A stretch of 6,089 bases of DNA from DATNIC01 sp035604635. Lineage in GTDB: Bacteria; Vulcanimicrobiota; Vulcanimicrobiia; Vulcanimicrobiales; Vulcanimicrobiaceae. This document shows positions 1 to 5,866 of this stretch, piece by piece. The notes beneath the pieces are model-generated. The model was not told the DNA's origin, did not search any database, and saw only the letters and a list, made by a program, of their open reading frames with translations. The translations under genes and the position numbers were made by a program. The DNA lies in contig DATNIC010000225.1 in the NCBI GenBank assembly GCA_035604635.1, positions 1-6,089 on the forward strand. Reading direction: 5' to 3'. Each line of letters starts with the position of its first letter. Positions within the stretch are counted from its first letter, which is position 1.

Positions 1-1
1 C

Positions 2-523
2 TTCATGAAGGCGAACTCGTCGATGATCGGCGCAGGCGAAGCGATCGCGGTCCCGACCGACAAGCCCGATCGCGAATTTCATCACGAGTGCGAGATGGCG
101 ATCATCATCGGAAAGCGTGGCCGGCACATTCCGGTTGAGCGGGCGCTGGACTACGTGTTCGGTTACGCGTGCTTGATCGACGTGACGATGCGCGGTAAGG
201 AAGAGCGGGTCATGCGCAAGTCGTACGAAACGTTTTGTCCGGTCGGCCCCTGGATTACGACCGCCGACGAAGTCGGCGATCCCTTCGGACTCAACATGCG
301 ATTGTGGGTCAACGGAGAGCTGCGCCAGCACTCCACCCCGTCGATGATGATCGTTGGAATCCGTGAAGCGATAGCGATGAGCTCGGCGGTCACGACGCTC
401 GAGCCCGGGGACATCATTGCGAGCGGGACCATGGCGGGCGTCGGGCCGCTCAAGCCGGGGGACGAGGTCGTCATCGAGATCGACCGCGTCGGGAAGATGA
501 CGCTCCCGGTCGTCGCGGCATAA
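2..523 (+). CDS. Fumarylacetoacetate hydrolase (FAH) family protein, C-terminal part (5' partial)
   Basis: The reading frame is open at the left edge, so the true start lies outside the window. About 174 residues remain; family members usually have about 280-300. FAH-fold enzymes are Mg/Mn-dependent hydrolases, hydratases or decarboxylases that act on C-C bonds of keto acids, often late in aromatic catabolism. Counting from the Met at position 5, the acidic pair in HECEMAIIIG (E28, E30) and D59 in LIDVTMRG match the usual metal ligands. RKSYETFCPVGPW (71-83), WVNGELRQ (101-108), LEPGDIIASGT (132-142) and GVGPLKPGD (145-153) are family blocks. The DVTMRGKEER version replaces the more common DVTARD, which I recall as normal for one subfamily. 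It heads the visible part of a same-strand cluster, 71 nt before the ABC ATPase. The family call is firm; the substrate is unknown. Confidence 0.92.
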   Translation, partial: FMKANSSMIGAGEAIAVPTDKPDREFHHECEMAIIIGKRGRHIPVERALDYVFGYACLIDVTMRGKEERVMRKSYETFCPVGPWITTADEVGDPFGLNMRLWVNGELRQHSTPSMMIVGIREAIAMSSAVTTLEPGDIIASGTMAGVGPLKPGDEVVIEIDRVGKMTLPVVAA

Positions 524-529
524 GGAACG

Positions 530-578
530 GCAAAGAGGAATCTTACCCAGGCGGGAATGATAGGTGGGAACTCTTTGC
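530..578. repeat. Perfect 8-bp inverted repeat in the gap between FAH and ABC ATPase genes
   Basis: GCAAAGAG at 530-537 is the exact reverse complement of CTCTTTGC at 571-578. Inside the 33-nt loop, CCCA (546-549) can also pair with TGGG (565-568), giving a two-part hairpin in the transcript. It begins 7 nt after the FAH stop codon and ends 5 nt before the ribosome binding site of the next gene. No T-tract follows, so it is not a classic intrinsic terminator. It could be an mRNA stability or processing element, or an operator. The repeat is directly visible; its function is inferred. Confidence 0.5.
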
Positions 579-583
579 ACTTT

Positions 584-590
584 GAGGTGA
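584..590 (+). promoter_or_regulatory. Shine-Dalgarno that decides the TTG start of the ABC ATPase
   Basis: GAGGTGA matches seven consecutive bases of the anti-Shine-Dalgarno complement and stands 4 nt before TTG at 595. This supports the rare TTG as the true start rather than an internal codon. Confidence 0.75.
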
Positions 591-594
591 ACGC

Positions 595-1416
595 TTGATC
601 GACGCGCCGCCGCAAACCGAATCGAAGCTCGAAGTCAAGGGCGTGAGCGTCCGCTACATCAACAAGCGCACGGGCGCCGAGACGATCGCGCTGGACGATG
701 CTTCCTTTAGTGTGGGCTCCGGCGAGTTTGTCTGCATCGTCGGGCCGAGCGGCTGCGGAAAGACGACGTTGCTCAACTGCTTGGATGGGTTGCGGCCGGT
801 GAGCGGCGGCCGGATCCTCGTCGATGGGCGTCCGGTCTCGGGGCCGGGTCCGGATCGCGCGATGGTCTTTCAAAGTCCCTCGCTGATGCCGTGGCGGACG
901 GTCCTCAAGAACGTGACCTACGGCTTGGAGTCGCAGGGCGTCGCGGCGAGCGAAGCGTCGGAGCGCGCACAGAAGATGATCGATCTCGTTGGGCTCTCGG
1001 GCTTCGAAAGTTATCATCCCGGCGAACTCTCCGGCGGGATGCAGCAGCGCGTCAACCTGGCGCGCGCGCTCGTCATCGAACCCGAGGTTATTCTGCTCGA
1101 CGAGCCGTTCGCGGCGCTCGATGCGCAGACGCGCGAGCTGATGCAGGCCGAGCTCTTACGCGTGTGGCGCGTGACTAAGAAGACGGCCGTCTTCATCACG
1201 CACCAAATCAGCGAGGCGGTCTTCTTGGCGGATCGCGTGATCGTTCTATCGTCGCGTCCGGGGCGGGTCAAGGCGATCGTCGACATCGACATTCCCAGGC
1301 CGCGCACGCTCGAGATCAAACACGATCCGCTCACGAACCAGCTGGAGCGGCACGTAGAATCGCTGATCGACAGCACCCTGACCGCGGAGCAGATATTCGC
1401 GGCCGCCGGAGACTAG
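595..1416 (+). CDS. ABC transporter ATP-binding protein, NitT/TauT/SsuB type
   Basis: This 273-residue protein is the cytoplasmic ATPase that should power the importer formed with the next gene. All nucleotide-binding motifs are intact: Walker A GPSGCGKTT (50-58), Q-loop Q93 in MVFQSPSLMPWRT, signature LSGGMQQR (145-152), Walker B VILLDEP (165-171), D-loop ALDA (174-177) and switch histidine H203 in FITHQ. The MPWRTVLKNV stretch after the Q-loop and the overall length are typical of the nitrate/sulfonate/taurine/hydroxymethylpyrimidine importer group. The start is TTG, supported by a strong GAGGTGA just upstream. The stop is 1 nt from the permease ATG, so the two are surely cotranscribed and probably translationally coupled. 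The ATPase does not reveal the substrate; family annotations such as nitrate or sulfonate should not be taken literally. Confidence 0.97.
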   Translation: MIDAPPQTESKLEVKGVSVRYINKRTGAETIALDDASFSVGSGEFVCIVGPSGCGKTTLLNCLDGLRPVSGGRILVDGRPVSGPGPDRAMVFQSPSLMPWRTVLKNVTYGLESQGVAASEASERAQKMIDLVGLSGFESYHPGELSGGMQQRVNLARALVIEPEVILLDEPFAALDAQTRELMQAELLRVWRVTKKTAVFITHQISEAVFLADRVIVLSSRPGRVKAIVDIDIPRPRTLEIKHDPLTNQLERHVESLIDSTLTAEQIFAAAGD

Positions 1417-1417
1417 C

Positions 1418-2263
1418 ATGAGCGTAACGCAAGTCAATATCCCAGGCATCGTCGCCGAAGAGGAGGCCGCCGAACGGCCCGCGGCACGACGCAAGATCGA
1501 TCGCTCCGAGCGGACGAGGCGCATCGTCCGCTCCGCCGTCTCGCTCGTCGTCGGCGTCCTGCTATGGGAAGCGATCGCACGGCTCGTCGTCCACAACGAT
1601 GCGTTCTTGGCCGCTCCCTCCGCAGTCGCCAAACGCGGATGGGAGATGATCCTCAACGGTGAGCTCCTCTCGAATACGTGGGTCAGCATGCAGGAGCTGA
1701 TCTACGGCTTCATCATCGGGGCGATCGCCGGGATCGCGATCGGAGCCGCGATGGCGACCTGGAAGAGCGTGAGCGACTACCTGGAGCCGTGGATCGCCGG
1801 ACTCTACGCCGCGCCGATGATCGCGTTTGCGCCGGTCGTCATCATTTGGTTCGGCGTCGGCATCGCTTCGAAGGTCGCGGTCGTCATCATGATGGTCGTC
1901 TTCCCGATGATCATCAATACGCAAGCCGGTCTGGAATCGACCGACCGGCGCTTGCTGACGGTTGCGCGTGCATTTTGCGCCAGCGGCCCGCGGATCTTCC
2001 GAACCGTTTCGATTCCGTCGGCGGCGCCGTTTATCGTCGCGGGGATGCGCTTGGCTGTCGGGCGTGGTCTCGTCGGCGTCGTCGTCGGCGAGCTGTTCGG
2101 CTCGCGCGCCGGTTTGGGAAACATCATCACGACGGCCAGCAGCGTGTTCGATATGCCGACTCTTTTCGTCGCGGTCGTGACGCTGGCGATCACCGGCGTC
2201 GTCCTCACCTACCTGCTGCGGGCGGTCGAGATGCGGCTTGCAGCCTGGCGTGAAGTGGCGTAG
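1418..2263 (+). CDS. ABC transporter permease, NitT/TauT/SsuB type (BPD_transp_1 family)
   Basis: This 281-residue inner-membrane protein forms the translocation channel, presumably as a homodimer with two copies of the preceding ATPase. A charged cytoplasmic N-terminus (1-37) precedes about six hydrophobic segments, near 38-58, 94-114, 126-147, 151-168, 203-225 and 248-269. The ATPase-coupling loop lies at about 180-200. It ends in IFRTVSIPSAAPFIVAGMRL, which closely follows the usual IFR-V-LPAALP pattern, and is followed by GLVGVVVGELFG (217-228), a family hallmark. In the loop, the normally conserved glycine of the EAA motif is cysteine C187. GGAG at 1408-1411 gives a ribosome binding site 6 nt before the ATG. 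No substrate-binding protein gene is adjacent, so the ligand cannot be guessed. Confidence 0.96.
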   Translation: MSVTQVNIPGIVAEEEAAERPAARRKIDRSERTRRIVRSAVSLVVGVLLWEAIARLVVHNDAFLAAPSAVAKRGWEMILNGELLSNTWVSMQELIYGFIIGAIAGIAIGAAMATWKSVSDYLEPWIAGLYAAPMIAFAPVVIIWFGVGIASKVAVVIMMVVFPMIINTQAGLESTDRRLLTVARAFCASGPRIFRTVSIPSAAPFIVAGMRLAVGRGLVGVVVGELFGSRAGLGNIITTASSVFDMPTLFVAVVTLAITGVVLTYLLRAVEMRLAAWREVA

Positions 2264-2275
2264 GATTGAAGCAAG

Positions 2276-2788
2276 ATGATTAAGCAGCAGACCAAGACTC
2301 CTATCAAGGTTCGCAAGCTCGGGCACGTCGTGTATGAGGTCAGCGACCTCGAACGCAGCACGCAGTTCTGGACCGAAATCATGGGCTTCACCGTCACCGA
2401 CCTGAACGAGAACGGGATGGTTTTCCTGCAATCAACGGGCGACCATCACTCGATCGCGCTCGTGCCGTCGCCGGGCAAGAAGAAACCCGAAAGGAACGAC
2501 GCGAAAACGCTGCAGATCCACCACTGGGCGATGGAGGTCGACTCCATCGAGACGCTGTTTGCCGCGCGCGACTTCTTGCAAGCGCGCGGCATCCCTATTA
2601 GCTATGAAGGCCGGCGCGGCCCGGGCGGCAACATCGGGGTCGAATTCAAAGATCCCGACGGGTACGTGGTCGAGATCTACTGCGACATGGATCAAATCAA
2701 AGAGGATGGTAAATCCCGGCCGCCCGAGGAGTGGAGGCGCGCTACGTCACTCGAAGAGGCTGTGAACAACCCGCTTCCCTCGCACTAG
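2276..2788 (+). CDS. VOC-fold protein (glyoxalase / catechol 2,3-dioxygenase-like)
   Basis: This protein of 170 residues has the vicinal-oxygen-chelate pattern of two beta-alpha-beta-beta-beta modules. KLGHVVYEVSDLERSTQFW (14-32) opens module 1 and LQIHHWAMEVDSIETLF (79-95) opens module 2. GVEFKDPDGYVVEIYCD (121-137) closes module 2. Likely metal ligands are H17, H82 or H83, and E133, the usual His-His-Glu set, so it is probably an active metalloenzyme rather than a binding-only member. The C-terminal tail with RPPEEWRRATSLEEA (148-162) recurs, as I recall, in ring-cleavage-dioxygenase-like VOC proteins. The ATG is 12 nt after the permease stop, and a weak AGGA (2262-2265) lies 10 nt upstream. 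Family members include extradiol dioxygenases, isomerases, epimerases and lyases, so the exact reaction is open. Its place between a transporter and a hydantoinase-type gene suggests a step in the same pathway. Confidence 0.93.
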   Translation: MIKQQTKTPIKVRKLGHVVYEVSDLERSTQFWTEIMGFTVTDLNENGMVFLQSTGDHHSIALVPSPGKKKPERNDAKTLQIHHWAMEVDSIETLFAARDFLQARGIPISYEGRRGPGGNIGVEFKDPDGYVVEIYCDMDQIKEDGKSRPPEEWRRATSLEEAVNNPLPSH

Positions 2789-2794
2789 CGCCGC

Positions 2795-4492
2795 TTGATC
2801 GTCGAAAAAGATGTGACCGATCCGGTCACATCGGAGATCATCCGGAATACGCTGATCGCCATCACGGATGAGATGAAGACCAATCTCATGCGGACGGCGT
2901 ACAATCCGATCATCTACGAGGCCCTCGACTACACGGTGGGCCTCTTTGATGCGCAGGGCAACACCGTCTCGATCGGCTTGGGCTTGCCGATGTTCATCCG
3001 CGGGCTTTCGGATGCGATCAAGGCGAAGCTCGCATTCTACGGTCCCGACGGCATCGAGCCCGAGGACATCCTGCTCACGAACGACGCGTACATCATGGGC
3101 AGCCACCTCAACCACATGATCTTCACTCTGCCCGTCTTTCACGACGGCGAGCTCGTCGCGTTTGCCTCGTCGATGGCGCACTGGCAGGACGTCGGCGGGA
3201 CGCTCGGTGGTCAGACGCGCGACATCTACTCCGAGGGGTTGCAGCTCCCGATCGTCAAGATTTTCAAGCGGGGCGTCCAGGATCGCGAGTTGACCGAAAT
3301 CATCCGAACCAATGTCCGGATTCCGGAACTCGCCATGGGAGACTTCCGCGCGCAGGTCGCCGCGATCCGAACCGGTCAGCGGCGCGCGAACGCGCTGTTT
3401 GAACGCTACGGCAAGCCTGCGGTCCTCGGCAGCATTCGCAACATCTACGAGCAGAGCGAGCGGCTCGCGCGCGTCGCCGTACGGGCGATTCCCGATGGAA
3501 CGTACGAGGCCGAGTCCTATATGGACGACGACGGCGTCGGGACCGATCCGGTTCCGATCAAAGTGCGCGTTGTCGTCGCGGGCGACGAGATGACGGTCGA
3601 CTTGAGCGAGGTCAGCCGTCAGGTTGCCGGCTACTACAACTCCGGTGCGACAGCGGGGCGCTCCGCGGCTCAAGTCGCCTTCAAGTGCGTCACGACTCCA
3701 CGCCTCTATCCGATCAACGACGGGATGTTTCGACCCCTCAACGTGATCTTGCCGCCGGGACGCGTCGTCAGCGCGGTAAAGCCTGCGGCGATGCGGCAGT
3801 GGATGACGATTCCGATGACCGTCGTCGACTCGATCTTCAAAGCGCTTTCGCCGGCCCTTCCCGAGCGCGTCGTCGCCGGCCATCATGCCGACTTGTGCTC
3901 GATGAATCTTTTCGGGACCGATCCGCGCAGCGGACGATTTTACGTCGCGTCCGTCGGACTTCCCGGCGGCGGCTGGGGCGCCAAATACAACAGCGACGGC
4001 ATGAGTGCGACCGTGTGCATCAACGACGGCGACACGCACAACTCGCCCAGCGAAGCGACGGAAGTCAAGCTGCCGATCCTGATCGAGAGCTATGCGCTCC
4101 GCCCGGACTCGGGCGGCGCAGGACGCCATCGCGGCGGCCTGGGCGTCAAACGCCGCATGCGGGCCCTTGCCCCAATGAACATCATCACGAAGATGGAACG
4201 AACCAAATGCGCGCCGTGGGGATTGCGCAACGGCAAGCCCGGTTTGCCGAACTGCACGCGGATCGAGCGCGCTGACGGCACAGTCGTACAGCCGCCCAAT
4301 GGGAAGCTGCAGGGCGTCCAGCTCGCAGCGGACGACGTCGTCGTTATTGAAAGCGGCGGAGGCGGCGGCTTCGGCGATCCGAAGGAGCGCGCTGCTGAAG
4401 CGGTGCGGGCCGACGTTCGGCGCGGTTACGTCACGCGCGAGGCAGCGCTTGCCGACTACGGTGTGACGGAGAGCGAGCTCGACTCGCTCTAA
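2795..4492 (+). CDS. hyuB: Hydantoinase B/oxoprolinase family protein (N-methylhydantoinase B-like)
   Basis: This 565-residue protein has the length of a stand-alone HyuB subunit. The family hydrolyses (or, in acetone/acetophenone carboxylases, carboxylates) with ATP, normally together with a HyuA subunit that activates the substrate. Family blocks in order: DPVTSEIIRNTLIAITDEM near the N-terminus (9-27), LLTNDAYIMGSHLNHM (93-108), LVAFASSMAHWQDVGG (120-135), IYSEGLQLPIVK (144-155), GGWGAKYNSDG (about 390-401), LRPDSGGAGRHRGGLGV (about 433-449) and the terminal GGGGGFGDP (about 521-529). The TTG at 2795 has no clear Shine-Dalgarno. GTG at 2813 is the alternative and would remove six residues. 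The VOC stop TAG lies only 6 nt upstream in the same frame, so initiation probably depends on coupling. No HyuA gene is present in the window. Known substrates of the family are hydantoins, 5-oxoproline and ketones; which applies here is unknown. Confidence 0.95.
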   Translation: MIVEKDVTDPVTSEIIRNTLIAITDEMKTNLMRTAYNPIIYEALDYTVGLFDAQGNTVSIGLGLPMFIRGLSDAIKAKLAFYGPDGIEPEDILLTNDAYIMGSHLNHMIFTLPVFHDGELVAFASSMAHWQDVGGTLGGQTRDIYSEGLQLPIVKIFKRGVQDRELTEIIRTNVRIPELAMGDFRAQVAAIRTGQRRANALFERYGKPAVLGSIRNIYEQSERLARVAVRAIPDGTYEAESYMDDDGVGTDPVPIKVRVVVAGDEMTVDLSEVSRQVAGYYNSGATAGRSAAQVAFKCVTTPRLYPINDGMFRPLNVILPPGRVVSAVKPAAMRQWMTIPMTVVDSIFKALSPALPERVVAGHHADLCSMNLFGTDPRSGRFYVASVGLPGGGWGAKYNSDGMSATVCINDGDTHNSPSEATEVKLPILIESYALRPDSGGAGRHRGGLGVKRRMRALAPMNIITKMERTKCAPWGLRNGKPGLPNCTRIERADGTVVQPPNGKLQGVQLAADDVVVIESGGGGGFGDPKERAAEAVRADVRRGYVTREAALADYGVTESELDSL

Positions 4493-4530
4493 GCGATTTC
4501 GAAGCACTTTGCGGGATAAGCATCACGTTA

Positions 4531-4546
4531 GTGCTGCAGCTAGCAC
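4531..4546. repeat. Short inverted repeat in the leader of the small exported protein gene
   Basis: GTGCT (4531-4535) pairs with AGCAC (4542-4546) around a 6-nt loop. It is followed by GCAAAAAAGG, so it lacks the T-tract of a + strand terminator. It lies in the 71-nt gap (4493-4563) after hyuB, which should also hold the promoter of the next gene. GATAAG at 4515-4520 is a weak -10 candidate, but I see no convincing -35 partner. It may be an operator or just a leader hairpin. Confidence 0.3.
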
Positions 4547-4552
4547 GCAAAA

Positions 4553-4560
4553 AAGGTGAT
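4553..4560 (+). promoter_or_regulatory. Shine-Dalgarno that fixes the ATG at 4564
   Basis: AAGGTGAT, complementary to the 16S 3' end through GGTGAT, stands 3 nt before ATG 4564. The upstream in-frame GTG at 4531 has no such site and would place charged residues ahead of the signal peptide, so the ATG is preferred. Confidence 0.65.
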
Positions 4561-4563
4561 GTC

Positions 4564-4932
4564 ATGAACTACAACGTTATCATTCGCGGACTCGCCCTGG
4601 CGGCGGCCGTTTCCCTACTGCCGGCGATGGCGTCGGCGCAGGACCGCCCGTGGAATCACGAGAGTTCGCTCTCGGGGACCGTCTCATCATTCGGCGGCTT
4701 CAACATGAGCCTCGAGGACGGCCGGCCCGTGTATCTCCATCAGGGTACGATCATTAACCCGACCGGGACGACGCTTGGGCCGGGCATGAACGTCGTGGTA
4801 TACGGGACGCGCAATCGCGACGGCTCGATCAACGCGGACGAGATCGACGTGCACGGCTATCGTAGCGGGTACAACCGCGGCTACGACGACCAACGGGACC
4901 GTCATCGCGATCGAGACGATCGTTACTACTAG
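4564..4932 (+). CDS. Small exported protein with OB-like core and Arg/Asp/Tyr-rich tail, function unknown
   Basis: This 122-residue protein has a Sec-type signal peptide: MNYNVIIR, a hydrophobic core (9-20) and a likely signal peptidase I site after ASA (25). The mature part carries LSGTVSSFGGFNMSLEDGR (about 34-52), a Thr/Gly-rich middle and LGPGMNVVVYGTRNRDGSI. This alternation of short beta strands resembles small OB-fold domains of the DUF5666 kind, where a metal- or ligand-binding role is sometimes supposed; I cannot confirm membership. The final 25 residues are almost entirely Gly, Tyr, Arg, Asp and His (GYRSGYNRGYDDQ, then RDRHRDRDD), probably disordered. A 71-nt gap with its own leader separates it from hyuB, so it is probably a separate transcription unit and not part of the catabolic pathway. 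Two-strand beta content and the signal peptide are visible; function is not recognisable. Confidence 0.78.
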   Translation: MNYNVIIRGLALAAAVSLLPAMASAQDRPWNHESSLSGTVSSFGGFNMSLEDGRPVYLHQGTIINPTGTTLGPGMNVVVYGTRNRDGSINADEIDVHGYRSGYNRGYDDQRDRHRDRDDRYY

Positions 4933-4948
4933 GCCGGCTTAGGCGAAC

Positions 4949-4977
4949 GGCGCGGGCGCCGGCGCGGCGTCCGCGCC
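4949..4977. terminator. Strong GC hairpin in the convergent gap (possible terminator)
   Basis: The stem 4949-4960 / 4966-4977 has 11 Watson-Crick pairs and one G-U pair (4956/4970) around a 5-nt loop, read on the + strand. Its outer arms are GGCGCGG and CCGCGCC. The inner part also contains the palindrome GCGCCGGCGC (4956-4965). It lies between the + strand stop at 4932 and the minus-strand stop at 4985, where transcripts from both sides should end. No good T-tract follows on either strand (+ strand: TCGACCTTTA), so efficient intrinsic termination is uncertain. Confidence 0.5.
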
Positions 4978-4984
4978 TCGACCT

Positions 4985-5866
4985 TTAGCGCTGCGCCTTG
5001 TATGCCGCGAGAATCTCCGATCCCGTCGCGAACCAGACCCGCTTTTTTTCGCGCATGTAAGTGAGCGCGGATTCGAGGTACTTTGCCCGGAAGGGAACGC
5101 CGGTGATGTACGGGTGGAGCGCGACGCACATGACCTTGCCGGTTTCGGCGGCCTCTTCATAAAGCACGTCGAACTGATCGCGAATCATCCGGTCGTAGTC
5201 GGGGCCGCTGAAGCCGCGGCGCATGAAGACGCCGATGTCGTTGATCTCGAGCGTGTACGGCATCGCGACGATCTCAAAAAACGCGTCTGATCTATGCGTC
5301 GTCTTCAACGGATGCGGTTGCTCGTCGCTGACCCAGTCGCCGACGTACTGAACGCCGTTTTCGGCCAGGATGTCGATCGTGTGCTCGGTTTCGGCCAGAC
5401 CTTGGCCGAGCCACCCGATCGGACGGGTGCCGGTTTTCCGCGCGATCGTCTCCAAGACATCGGGAATGACGGCGCGCTCCTCGTGCTCGGGCAGGCCGTT
5501 CATCGACGCGCTGTTGGTGAGGCCGTGCCCCATGAACTCCCAGCCGAGCTCCGCGCAGGCTTCGACGACTTGCGGGTAGTGCGCGCAGACATCCGAGTTG
5601 AGCGCGACGGTCCCTTTGATGTCGAGGTCCCGCAGGATCCGCATCATTCGCCAGATCCCGACCCGGGCGCCGTACTCGCGCCAGCTGTAATTGGGAACAT
5701 CGGGCACCTCTCTTGCCGGCGTCGCAATCGTGGCGCCGTGCAGTGAGTCTTCGTGCCAATACTCGATGTTCGGGACGACCCAAACGGCAAGCCGAGCCTT
5801 GTTCGGCCACGTTAACTTCGGCCGCCCGGCGATCGGGACGAAGGGTGCTCGCTCGTGATACCGCAT
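4985..5866 (-). CDS. Polysaccharide deacetylase-fold protein, PuuE-like (allantoinase-type) branch
   Basis: This 293-residue protein has a NodB/CE4 fold and no signal peptide, so it is cytoplasmic. Segments typical of the PuuE-like branch are RPKLTWPNKARLAVWVVPNIE (15-35), PDVPNYSWREYGARVGIWRM (55-74), ALNSDVCAHYP (88-98), WEFMGHGLTNS (109-119), GWLGQGLAET (151-160) and MCVALHPYITG (246-256). The classic CE4 metal set is not kept: the Asp-Asp of motif 1 is replaced by PNIE (32-35), and motif 2 keeps only H114 of the His pair. H251 in LHP remains. PuuE itself is described as a metal-independent allantoinase, so an amidase on a small cyclic or linear amide is more likely than a wall or chitin deacetylase. 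An in-frame stop shortly upstream leaves no other start codon before ATG 5866; no good Shine-Dalgarno is visible. It is divergent from the reductase gene. The exact substrate is unknown. Confidence 0.93.
   Translation of the reverse strand: MRYHERAPFVPIAGRPKLTWPNKARLAVWVVPNIEYWHEDSLHGATIATPAREVPDVPNYSWREYGARVGIWRMMRILRDLDIKGTVALNSDVCAHYPQVVEACAELGWEFMGHGLTNSASMNGLPEHEERAVIPDVLETIARKTGTRPIGWLGQGLAETEHTIDILAENGVQYVGDWVSDEQPHPLKTTHRSDAFFEIVAMPYTLEINDIGVFMRRGFSGPDYDRMIRDQFDVLYEEAAETGKVMCVALHPYITGVPFRAKYLESALTYMREKKRVWFATGSEILAAYKAQR

Noticed and set aside
163..1017. A 284-codon minus-strand open frame opposite FAH and the ABC ATPase
   Set aside because: It crosses two well-supported + strand genes and the gap between them, and has no recognisable domain.
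595..2263. Naming the transporter as a nitrate, sulfonate or taurine importer
   Set aside because: The ATPase and permease do not determine specificity in this group, and no substrate-binding protein is present in the window.
1562..2431. A 289-codon minus-strand open frame opposite the permease and the start of the VOC gene
   Set aside because: It is extremely rich in Asp, Arg and His with no motif, and the + strand encodes two clear families over the same DNA.
592..2801. The identical 10-mer CGCTTGATCG at the TTG starts of the ABC ATPase (592-601) and HyuB (2792-2801), considered as a translation signal
   Set aside because: The related GCTTGATCG also occurs inside the FAH coding region at 171-179, so the match is most simply explained by local base composition and GATCG preference.
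2747..4507. A 586-codon open frame on the minus strand covering the whole of hyuB
   Set aside because: Its translation is a low-complexity mix rich in Arg, Asp, His, Ala and Val with no recognisable domain, as expected for the antisense of a high-GC gene. The + strand frame matches HyuB along its full length.
4531..4563. GTG at 4531 as the start of the small exported protein
   Set aside because: It lacks a ribosome binding site, overlaps a small hairpin and adds Arg-Lys-Lys-containing residues ahead of a normal signal peptide. ATG 4564 has AAGGTGAT just upstream.
4985..5866. Peptidoglycan or chitin deacetylase function for the minus-strand gene
   Set aside because: There is no signal peptide and the CE4 metal-binding motifs are not preserved; the sequence blocks fit the PuuE-like cytoplasmic branch better.
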